DNA of 64,000 nt from Embiotoca jacksoni (lineage: Eukaryota > Chordata > Actinopteri > Embiotocidae), in contig JAKOON010000060.1 in the NCBI GenBank assembly GCA_022577435.1, positions 1,043,130 to 1,107,129 of the forward strand. The letters run 5' to 3'. Both the position numbers and the translations under genes were made by a program. This document shows positions 45,476 to 53,897 of the stretch, piece by piece. The notes under the pieces were generated by a model. It did no database searches and was not told the DNA's origin. It was given only the letters and a program-made list of their open reading frames with translations. The first letter of the stretch is position 1, and each line of letters begins with the position of its first letter.

Positions 45476-48400
45476 TGATGTTTCTGTCAGACCACAAGGT
45501 GACAAATAAGCATCCTGCTCATCAAGCATGAAGTCCTAGAATAATACCAATAGACAGTTAAAAAAAAAAAAAAAAAAAATGTCAATCAGCTTCCTACGCC
45601 ACCATTCAACAGAATGCATTTTACAGTGGGATTTCTTTTTAAGCTATTTTTATGTTCATGTTCATGTTTTAGCGTTCCTCCAGATCCATAAGAAGTGCTT
45701 GTTCAGACTAGTTTGTTGCCCTGCCATTGTAGGGAGACACTCTGCAGGTACTAGAGAGAGGAGAGATGATGTGACAGTCGGTATAAACATCTGTAGCTCC
45801 TCTTCAGAAATACAGCAACTTCCATGCAACACATCAGCCAGCAATAGACTGCACTAGATACCACGTGTCCTATTAGGGACATGCTTCCTGAGCTTTTTTT
45901 GTATGAATTTGGAATAAATGCTAAAAAGTAGTTTTATTCAAAGAAGAAAACTGATGTCTCCTGGATTTTATGTCTCTGTATCTGCAAATTCCAGGAAAGA
46001 CAAACTGTTCATCCATTGCAGAATCAGAGGTGTCCTTGCTGCAGTTGACAGTTTCAGGGTCTCAGACATGTTTCTGCTTACAGAATGTCAAATGAAAATG
46101 TGGCCAAACTCTCAGTCACCATTTAACTAGAGTGGGTTTGTAATGCATGTCATGTTTGGAAAATACATTTTTCATTGTGAAGGCAGAGACAGGTGAGACA
46201 GCTAAAAGAATATGTACTTTGACATCATAGGTGGACAGAGTGTCTTTTAATGAGATGATGAAGTGCAGCAGTGATACAGCTTCAGCACAAACCTTTAAAA
46301 CCAGCACAGTGGCAACATGCAGCAGAAAGCAGCTCCTCTTCCTGCAGACTTTTGATGTAGAGGCCTTTTATCAATGCTCCACCGGGACCTCAGTGTGACT
46401 CTGTCATGTCTCTCTGATGTCCTCAGCTCTCCTCAGGTAGCAGGTCTGTCCACCAGGTTCAGGTTTGGACCTCCAGAAGACCTGCTGCCTCAGACATCAG
46501 CCTCACACTCTGACCTGGGACAGCTGGCCTCTCAAGGAGGTACCCCCCCCCCCCCCCCCCCACACGCACAGGAAGACACACTTAATTTCAAACAATTCTG
46601 TAGATGTTTGTAATGAGATTCCAACATTTTACCACATCTGTGTTTGCAGGTCTGGGGATGTACGAGTCTCCTCTGTTCCTGGCTGCTCATGATGAAGATG
46701 GAGGAGGAAGGAGTGTTCCCACCACACCTTTACAAGTAGCAGCACCAGGTAAAACAAACACACATACGCACGCACGCACTTACACACAAACACACACATA
46801 TGCACGCACTGTACAGCAGAAATCCTCAGAGCTGTTAGATGCTGTATGATCCTCGCTGTCTCTGTCAGTGACGGTCTTCACAGAGTCCCTGCCCTCAGAC
46901 AGCGGAGACAACATGGCCTCCCAGTCGGTTCCTATGGTAACTGCCTCCACTGGGATAACTGCTGCTGCAGATGATGGAGACGAGGTTTTCATGGAGCACG
47001 AAGGAGAGGGGTGAGCAGCTCAGTCAAGGCTGAGTTTTATTTCTATATCAGTTTTCAATGTTAAGCGAAGCAGCATTAAAGGAGCAAATTCATTTTCTTT
47101 GAACAGTCTGAGCAAAGAAGGACTTGAAATAAGACATGGAAATAAAATAGAAGAAATACAGACAAACTGTATATATTTATACATTGATTTATATCATGCT
47201 AAGAAAACAAAGAATATAAATAGATATCCGCCACCTGGGGAGCTGCGCAGCTTCTGGCCGGCTGGCTAACCACAGGAGACAAAGGCAGGTAAACTACATT
47301 TATAACATTTATCATTTGGAGGCGTGAGGAAGCAGGAATACCAACACAAGACACTCGGAGCAAGACAGAGCAGAAAAGGGAGAGAGGGAAGCTAACTGAA
47401 GAAACATAACGAGCTGATCTGAATGGTTTATAAACAACTGTGAGATTAATGTGAAAATGGCTAAAAGAAGAAGAAGAGCTCCATTAGTGCTCATGCAGAA
47501 CTAGTGTAAGTTTAAATGCACAGCAGGTGGAGAATATGATGAAATGAACTGGGTTGAGATTCAGTTAAAGCTGGAATTTTGTTCCACATAGCCCTGATTC
47601 TTCTCTGCCAGCTGGTCGAGTCCGGCTTTGTATGTCGGATGGAGTAGATCACACCAAATCACATTTGATGGGATAAATTTAGATAATTTCCCCTAAACAA
47701 TTAACAAAGCGGTACAGGATTAGAAAAGAAAGTTGTTTTATTTGAATGGAGCCTCCTCTAACTGTGAGTTTATGTTTCCAGACCCGGTATTGAATCATCT
47801 TTGGAGAGCCAGGCAGACATGGAGTCAACAGGACAAGAAACTGATGATGCATCCCTGCCGTCTACCAGCCAAGTCCCCGGTGATTACAGTTGTTTTGAAT
47901 TGCTAAAACACTAAACACCATTCTCTAAACACTCAGTAGCCTGAACCCATTCATTCAATCACACACTCTCTTTTGAGATGAAACTGTTTTGAGGCAAAAG
48001 TTCTGTTTTGGAAGAAGATTTGGAGGTTTTGTGAATGTAGGTTGAAGATTGGGTTTTGTGCTCAAAGTTTTGAGAAAAGTGTGGAAGGTTTCAAGAAATG
48101 TGTCTTGGTGATTGTGAAAAACTGGAAATCTGTTAAACCAACTCTAATTTTCAACCTCAGCTTTCTTCTGTGCATACAGACCATCTGTGGAACATTTTAT
48201 TCCAACATCTTTGTGTGTCTTTTGTCATCCTCCCTCATTCACAAGTAGATATTTAGTTTAACTCCTTTGCACACGTGCTCTTTAATCTCAACAGTTTATA
48301 TATTTGTTGTCAGTCCAAACTTTCGGTTTTAGTTTTCAGATACTTGAGATGTGTAATGAAAAATAAATTCACTCTTTTCACACTGTGCTCGATGCAGCTG

Positions 48401-49184
48401 CCAGAAAAATCCGGTTACTAACTATCAACAACTGTTTTCAGTAGACCACAAAGTTTGGAGGATATAAATGTGCACATCTCTCATATTGTGTGTTGTTTCA
48501 GTCTGTTTAGATGAAGACTGATTGCAGGTACCGGTACAACTGCATGTAGAGATGTCCAAAGCTAATCTCTAGAGATTCCTAATGTAATGAGGGGAATCCT
48601 TTTAGGTTCTTACAGGAGACTTCCACACTGAGAAGTCAGCCCATTTTTGATTTACACCAAGAATCTCTGCTCCAAATCACCATCAGACTTGTTTTATGGT
48701 TCTAATCTAAAAGTATTTTTCTGTATTCAGACAGTTTGTCTCATTAAAAGTGTAATATTGACACTTTTCTCTGGTTTTATTCCCAGACACGAGCAGTGTT
48801 CCTCAGCGGCGCATCGGTCAGCCTCTGATGGGCAGCCTGTCGGGCAGAGGAGCCAGAGGGGGGAGGGGGGATGCCCGGACCTTACTCAGCCACAGAGGTA
48901 AGAAACTTAGTGTTTAGAGGACAGGACTAAACATCGGGGGTGTCTTTACTGATAAGGTAGTGTACACTTAGAGAGAAGACTTCAGTCACTCAGTAATGAT
49001 GAAGCAGTTTATTAAGGTGCAGTAAGCAGACAACAGCTTTACACGATGGGAACAGGGATGATGTGAAATCAAATTGATAACCACAGTCATTCTAATCTGC
49101 CTTCTCCTCGCGTCTCTGTATTTTTCAGGAACTTTCACTCGAGGAGGAAGGGGAGGAGCCTTAGGCCGGGGGGGCATCGCCTAG
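18144..49184 (+). CDS. tpr: translocated promoter region (nuclear basket) protein, complete
   Basis: Encodes Tpr, the long coiled-coil protein of the nuclear-pore basket (2531 aa; human 2363). N-terminus: MAAVLLQALERTELNKLPK. Coding exons: 18144-18294, 19229-19333, 20586-20650, 21555-21645, 21822-21925, 22060-22224, 22418-22510, 23311-23391, 23530-23617, 23732-23869, 24063-24157, 25203-25400, 25489-25596, 25775-25998, 26785-26948, 27035-27159, 27259-27407, 27623-27785, 28691-28825, 29488-29628, 29765-29969, 30102-30298, 30390-30530, 31585-31701, 31854-32057, 32231-32415, 32559-32706, 32990-33127, 33964-34095, 34864-34994, 35235-35445, 35529-35678, 36191-36283, 36413-36517, 36669-36881, 37429-37467, 37764-37943, 38186-38297, 38412-38605, 38942-39012, 39248-39447, 39593-39787, 39941-40053, 41670-41744, 42690-42986, 43074-43257, 43340-43539, 45107-45178, 45288-45379, 46427-46539, 46650-46748, 46869-47010, 47782-47879, 48787-48897, 49129-49184. 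Coiled coil to about residue 1820, then a Ser/Thr/Pro region, a basic cluster KKLRLKP (about 2010), an acidic tract and a Gly/Arg-rich C-terminus. Known roles: basket scaffold bound through Nup153, mRNA export surveillance, Mad1/Mad2 tethering. Teleosts may have two tpr copies; which this is stays open. Confidence 0.97.
18532..18604. repeat. 73-bp near-perfect palindrome in tpr intron 1
   Basis: Two 35-nt arms with one mismatched pair and a 3-nt centre, built from variants of an ACATGTGTAAC unit. The sequence equals its own reverse complement except at the centre and one position per arm. It could form a strong hairpin or cruciform. Confidence 0.93.
20065..20120. repeat. dispersed repeat fragment in tpr intron 2
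   Basis: AGATCTGTTTCCTCTGCAGA...GGCAAATCTGCCG closely resembles 49573-49632 downstream of tpr (AGATCTGTTTCATCTGCACA...TGCAAATCTGCTG). Family not recognised. The rest of tpr introns 1-3 shows nothing else I can name. Confidence 0.5.
22585..22800. mobile_element. DNA-transposon relic in tpr intron 7
   Basis: The run 'CTTCCTCAAAGTAGCCATTTATTACC...GACAGCTTTGCACACTTTTG...CACCTGGAATGACTTTCAATTAACAG' resembles a common fish class II repeat that I remember. No transposase frame survives. The assignment rests on recall of the repeat, not on a search. Confidence 0.4.
23876..23944. repeat. (CA)n microsatellite after tpr exon 10 donor
   Basis: About 34 CA units on the tpr sense strand, starting about 6 nt after the exon 10 donor (GCT|gtaaga). 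Confidence 0.98.
24220..24880 (+). mobile_element. decayed DNA transposon in tpr intron 11
   Basis: Starts with CACTTTATCAGGAACACC (a decayed CACTTTATTAGGTACACC-type end). It continues with an AATCAGCCAATCA motif and, near 24820-24870, a stretch corresponding to part of a Tc1-type transposase gene (CCAACCTGCCTTATGTTAAC...GGTGGTGTAATGG). All frames are interrupted. The remainder of intron 11 to 25202 is unremarkable. Confidence 0.55.
26378..26394. repeat. poly-C run in tpr intron 14
   Basis: 17 consecutive C, followed about 10 nt later by a T run. The rest of this intron (25999-26784) is AT-rich with nothing recognised. Confidence 0.95.
28319..28380 (-). repeat. retroposon 3' tail with GGTA microsatellite (tpr intron 18)
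   Basis: On the minus strand: TTTCCCCTTGGGGATTAATAAAGTAAC followed by CTAC units. Same tail as at 4612, 40343, 41441, 52792 and 63511. Confidence 0.7.
28855..29110. repeat. dispersed repeat copy A (tpr intron 19)
   Basis: Shares the frame TTTTGTGATTTTxCTGT...ACTGTxGAGATGTCACAAGTCT...ATCACCTCG with 42175-42330 in tpr intron 44. Likely two decayed copies of one short transposon; ends not determined. Confidence 0.45.
29970..29975 (+). promoter_or_regulatory. tpr: probable non-canonical GC splice donor of tpr exon 21
   Basis: Exon 21 ends CTGAGAG and the intron begins gcaagc, matching the GC-donor consensus (AG|GCAAG). Joining to the acceptor before 30102 keeps frame (..LR-VRSPVP..). A weak GT alternative 15 nt downstream (TTCT|gttgac) is also in frame and would add five residues. 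Confidence 0.7.
31711..31756. repeat. (CA)n microsatellite after tpr exon 24 donor
   Basis: About 22 CA units on the sense strand, starting about 9 nt after the exon 24 donor (31701). Confidence 0.97.
35001..35056. repeat. (CA)n microsatellite after tpr exon 30 donor
   Basis: CA units with CGCA variants on the sense strand, starting about 6 nt after the exon 30 donor (34994). Confidence 0.97.
40343..40630 (+). mobile_element. tRNA-derived SINE in tpr intron 43
   Basis: Starts GGGCGGCACGGTGGTGCAGTGG with an A-box-like TGGTGCAGTGG, then an exact polymerase III B box GGTTCGAATCC near 40398. It ends with the retroposon tail TTTCCCCTCGGGGATTAATAAAGTG and an A-rich end. The tail is shared with five other sites in the window, suggesting a common LINE partner. 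Short open frames inside it are not genes. Confidence 0.8.
41441..41590 (+). repeat. retroposon tail plus (ATCT)n/(CT)n microsatellite (tpr intron 43)
   Basis: TTTCCCCTTGGGGATTAATAAAGT (41445-41468) followed by ATCT and CT units to about 41590. Only the 3' end of the element is recognisable; the body upstream (40630-41440) is unassigned. Confidence 0.85.
42175..42605. repeat. dispersed repeat copy B (tpr intron 44)
   Basis: Related to 28855-29110 at its left end (GTGATTTTCTGTAATATGTG...GATGTCACAAGTCT). It continues through ATATAAAAATACAAATCTGG and GGCCAATAGGAACAG, which I recognise as a common fish repeat without a secure family name. Confidence 0.45.
42801..42986 (+). other. tpr: Tpr SUMO-interaction-like motif and poly-Glu tract (exon 45)
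   Basis: Exon 45 encodes DVIVIDTDSES (about residues 2082-2092), a hydrophobic core next to acidic residues that fits the SUMO-interaction motif pattern. Human Tpr has the matching VIVIDSDDE. It is followed by an almost pure poly-Glu stretch to the exon end, encoded by uninterrupted GAA/GAG purine repeats (about 42890-42986). SUMO binding is inferred from the motif. Confidence 0.75.
43540..45106 (+). other. tpr intron 47 with SINE relic
   Basis: At 44155-44275 a decayed tRNA-derived SINE: GTGACCAAGTGGTTAGGATTC (A-box-like), then TTTGCAGCATGTCTCCCC...TTTCCTGTCAATCTC...AAAAGGCATAAAATAA, a familiar fish SINE 3' part. The rest is AT-rich and shows no exon. Confidence 0.55.
45385..45471. repeat. 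(CA)n microsatellite after tpr exon 49 donor
   Basis: About 43 CA units on the sense strand, beginning about 6 nt after the exon 49 donor (ACA|gtaaga). Confidence 0.98.
46543..46561. repeat. poly-C run after tpr exon 50 donor
   Basis: 19 consecutive C starting 4 nt into intron 50 (GGAG|gta then C), followed by a short CA stretch. Confidence 0.96.
47011..47781 (+). other. tpr intron 52, no exon seen
   Basis: Around 47225-47500 is a GC-richer block (CACCTGGGGAGCTGCGCAGC...) that looks repeat-derived, but I cannot assign it. No Tpr-like exon is present. Confidence 0.35.
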
Positions 49185-49468
49185 TGATGATGTCACCAGT
49201 AGTAGCTCAGTCATCTTATCCGAGAAAGATGTAAAAAGACAACGCGTAGATCTTAAATTCTGTGTTATCTATAAATCTTAGGTTCAGTCTAAATCAATAA
49301 TCCCACTATTTCAGGAGAGATATGACAGTGATGAGTGTGAGAGAGTTCCTCTCTGAGATGTGAACGGTCAGTGAGTTTTCAGTTGTTTTGTCATTTTTCA
49401 ATCACATGTATTCATAAGAGGAGTCCTACTTTTGTATGTTTCTGGGCTGTTAATACGTGTGTTTTATT

Positions 49469-49474
49469 AATAAA
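49469..49474 (+). terminator. tpr: tpr polyadenylation signal
   Basis: AATAAA 285 nt after the tpr stop codon, followed by a G-rich stretch and GATGTCGTGATGTTTT (GT-rich). Confidence 0.8.
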
Positions 49475-49540
49475 GAGGGGTAATGAGGAGCAGCGATGTC
49501 GTGATGTTTTATAATAATGACGTGAGGGACAGTGCGGCTG

Positions 49541-49546
49541 TTTATT
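49541..49546 (-). terminator. prg4: prg4 polyadenylation signal
   Basis: AATAAA on the minus strand, 240 nt after the prg4 stop and only 66 nt from the tpr signal on the other strand. Confidence 0.7.
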
Positions 49547-49785
49547 AGTTTATCTCTTTAGGATCTGCATCATCAGATCTGTTTCATCTGCACAGAAGTG
49601 TTCATTTCTACCACTCTGCAAATCTGCTGTTTGAAAAAAAAAAAGAAAGATTCTGATATGAATATATGATGAAAAAAACAGTAATTTGCTCCTTTTTGCT
49701 CAGAAGACACATTTATAAAGTATGTTGTTTTGTGTTGAAGCAGAAAGCAGCATTACAGTGCCTCCGTCTCCTCCTCTGGATGTTT

Positions 49786-52700
49786 CTAGGGACAGCGCAG
49801 CCACACTCTGATGGAGTTCGCTGGGTGGGGCGGGGGCAGGTTCTGAGCAGCCATGTTGGCCGGGTTGGTTTCCACGGCAGCTGGGTTGAGGATGGGAAGG
49901 GGGGCGAAGACTGCAGATGGCTCTGGTTCTGCCAGCTCTGGCAGCTCGCTGGAAATCTGGATGCTGAAGAAAAGAGCTGCAGAGACGATGGAGAGAAAAT
50001 GATTTTGAACTTCTTTACCACTACTGACGAAAAGATACAGCAGGTCAGCCTGGGACTGTAAAAACCTCTGAGAGGCTGAAATCTAATACACAGTCAGCAA
50101 AATTACCAAATTACACTGTAGTCAGCAGGACAAGCAGTAAACACAACATCAACATTTATGAGGTTTTCTGATCTTCAGTCTTTGCTGTGATTATAGTCTG
50201 CAAACTGTTCACATGAAGGTCTGTTCAGACACTCCTGGAGGACGGATCGACCAGCAACATCGAAGTGGTTCTAACAACTTCAGAGCACAACATACTAAAG
50301 TCTCCGTCCCGTGGCCCTGCCCCTCACTCAGAGCGCCCTCTACTGGGTAGTGGCCCTTCAGAGCACAGCTAGATGACGCAGGGCTTAAAATCTTAAAGTA
50401 AGCAAATGGGATACCAGTTGTTGCATCAACAGTAGCCGCAATTCACTCGAGTTAATTATTAATAGGTTTGTAAATCTCAGAAATTTGATTATTACATTTA
50501 TGGAAATGTATAGTATGAGGACAAAATCATGTATCCGGCCTAAATAGAGTGGCCAATGCTGATTGGTTAAAGGCTGTTCCAACAGTTTCATAAACTACGT
50601 GAGTCTGTGCCCAACAGGACGCAACCGCTGGACCTCAGTGGACCGGCGCCGTTACAGAGACTCATATTCACACTGCGTTTGTGTCCTGAGAATACCAGGC
50701 TAGGCTGAAGGAGTTGCAACTCCATCTGCTTAAGCTTTACGTCTCTTTATCTAAAAAATAGTAGTTTAATCGACAGACAGTCAACCGGAACACATCGTTT
50801 AGTTCAGTCTGTTAATCGAACTTTCAGCCTTGATTCCGTTTCCCTCCATCGTAGCAATCCGCAGACAGAAGGGAACCAACAGGGAGGTAAAGGTAACTTT
50901 GGTAATATGGAAGCCTATCTTGTATATCATAACTGAATCCCACAGCCTTCATCCTAACGATGATGTCTCTTACGTCCGGAGAAGACGAAGTGCTGGTATG
51001 TGTTGCTGCCCTGAGGACCGGCCGTGGACAGAGCAGAGGTGACGGGCGTGGGGAATCCTTTCATCGACACTTTGATGTTGATCTCTGCGCTCAGAAGAGC
51101 TTCTGGATAAGAGAAACACAAACAGCATCCAAAGTTCATTTAAAGTCCAGTGATGGTTATTTGACTGATTTACACCTCTGAACTTAAAGGTTAGTTCCAC
51201 ATGTATATCTGTAAGCTCATAACAGGTTGATGAGTGGTGAGGCTGCAGCAGTGGGTTTCACTGGTTCCTTTTAAAGGAGCAGCCCAACGTTTTGGGAGAA
51301 ATGCTTCGTTGTCCACTGACCAGCCAGGGGAGCGAGGCGTCCCTTCAAAGAGCTCCTGGGCTTCTTGCTGCAGGAAGGAGTGCCGCCGGGTGGGAAGGTG
51401 AACCTCTGCATGATGTCTCCTAGACAAACGGGACAGCTGCCATTAGTCAAATCAGTTAACTCAAAGACTTGGTGCATGTCCATCTTACTGAGAGCTCTTT
51501 CTCTTCATTTATCTTCAGACTAATAAAAGAAGTCAAGATGTTGGTGCAGCCCCGATGTGTTTTTTTTTTAGACAAACAGATCTATTTGGTTTCTGTATTA
51601 TTTAAAAAAAAAATTATAATCTGAACATTCAGTTTGTTGACATCTTGTTTTTAAGCCTTTGTGGCAGAATAATATTGTTATCAACTTGCCATGTTATCCA
51701 ACTTGTATTTCTAGCATGATTTTTTTCTGAACCATAGTATAAGTAATTATTGTTAGAAACATTATCAGATGAAGCTACATTTATAAATGGGACTTATTGT
51801 CACATCTGGGAAAAATGCTGAGCTCATAAATCTAATGAGCTGGATTGAGGCTGGTCTGAACAACAGCATTCTCACTAACTGGTGCGAGTCCAACTTGCAT
51901 ATTGCTGTCATGTTTTGTCTTGTGTTTAATTTTATGCATTTGATTTATTTTCTGTCTTTAAATCTGTGTTTATGCGAAACGCCATGTAATTGTTTTGTTG
52001 TGAAGCACTTTGAGATACATTTCTTGTATGAAAGGTGCTATACAAATAAATATTATTATTATCATATAAACTAGGCAATGAATTTAGCTGAATTTACAGT
52101 GAGGATTCACATATGTGAAACTGTGGGTGGGACAATAAGCCACATAGGCCTATGGTCATATACCAGTCTCTATAGAGGGGCATTACAATCAAATAATCAA
52201 TTGATATTAGTTTTAATAAAGACCCTAACGCTGGACGTGGGTGTGACCAGCTGCAGCCTGCAGTGGTCGGCAGGTGGATTAAAAAAACAAATAACAGAAC
52301 AGCCGGAACAGTCTGGTGAGTTCAAATTAATAAATCTACTTCAATGCAGCCTTTAAAACACTTGTGCCATATCACGATATTACAATATCCAATAAAACAA
52401 TATCTAGTCTCATAACACTGACATTTTAATATTAATATATTACCCAGCCTTACTCTGCTCCAGTATGCTCACAAAACTCTAACACATATTCTTAAGTAGT
52501 AGTCAGTTCATCTGTGTCTGTGTGCTTTCCTCACCGTTCTTAAAGAAGAACACCGTCTCCAGTCTGTCCCTGGTGGCGGGCACGGCCAGCGCAGCGCTGA
52601 CGCTACCTGTCAGCCCCGGAAACTCAGAGGCCAGAGGTCTGGGGTAGCCCGGCTCCATCACCATGTTCCCATCCAGACGCCAGTACTGGTCTCCCTGCAG

Positions 52701-53852
52701 ACAGAGGGGACGACTACTTACTACACACACCTTCATCGGCACACGGTGAGTTTACTGACGTGATCATATGTTGTGATTTCCCTTCGTTGTATTAGGTTAG
52801 GTTAGGTTAGGTTAGGTAGTTACTTTATTAATCCCCGAGGGGAAATTTTTTCGCTACAGCAGCATACAAAAGCAATAAGATCATAATAGAACAATAGAAA
52901 AGCAATAAAATAGCAGTAAAAAATATAAAATATAAATATAAAATGCACAGTATATACAGTATATACAGTACAGTATATGTCTATATATATATTATATACA
53001 AACAACCAAGAAACACAGTCAACAGTGTTATTGTTATGTGATGGATTTTGCCATAACTGTAGCACCATACGGTATAAACACACAGTTTACAGTTCACTCA
53101 AACATTAGATAGACCTCCTCTTCTGATGGAAGCTGTACAGCAAACAGAGATCAAAACTCTGAAGATGACTTCAAAAAGTGTCTGTACATGGGGCACTTTA
53201 GGTTCAGCTGAAGAACCAACATTGATGAATCTCCTTAAACATGAAAAGTAGTTTCCGTATTTAATTTGATGATGAATCCAAAATGGACCCTTTAATACAA
53301 AAAATGTTTTGATTGTCAACGCTACAGTAAATAGAGCAGAAGAGTTTTTACCAAAAATCATTGTGGGTCCAAAACAATGCCAATAGATTCCCCGTCCCCA
53401 GATGGACTTGTGATAATTTTATGTTTTAAACAAAAGAAATTCGTACACTTTAATATGTGCATGCTGTTATTTTGCAAATCTGTGAAGTTTTTGAAAAAGA
53501 AACGAAACAAGAAAACAAATCTCCAACAACTGGACTATTCTGGACCCTGTTGTTGCGATGGCAGTAATACTGGTAATAGGAAAAGTAGTCCCTAATTTAG
53601 TTTCGTTTAGTACAGACATTTTTTCTTGTTAACAGCAGCAATAGTAGTTATATTATTAATGGTGGTATTGGTAGTGTTGATATTTTTAGCGATGGTTTTG
53701 GCCGGGTTGAGGGTTAAGACATTTTGCAGACAAGTAAGCAGACTGAATGACAATAGTAGCAGAAGAAACACAATCAGAGGTTGTAGTTGGAGAACCACCA
53801 CAGTTTATAGTATATATATATATATATGTGTGTGTGTGTATACTTTATATAT

Positions 53853-53897
<45 letters not shown>

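Noticed and set aside
52792..52820. TTAGG units that look telomere-like
   Set aside because: Only five pentamer units directly attached to a retroposon tail; a seeded microsatellite, not interstitial telomere.
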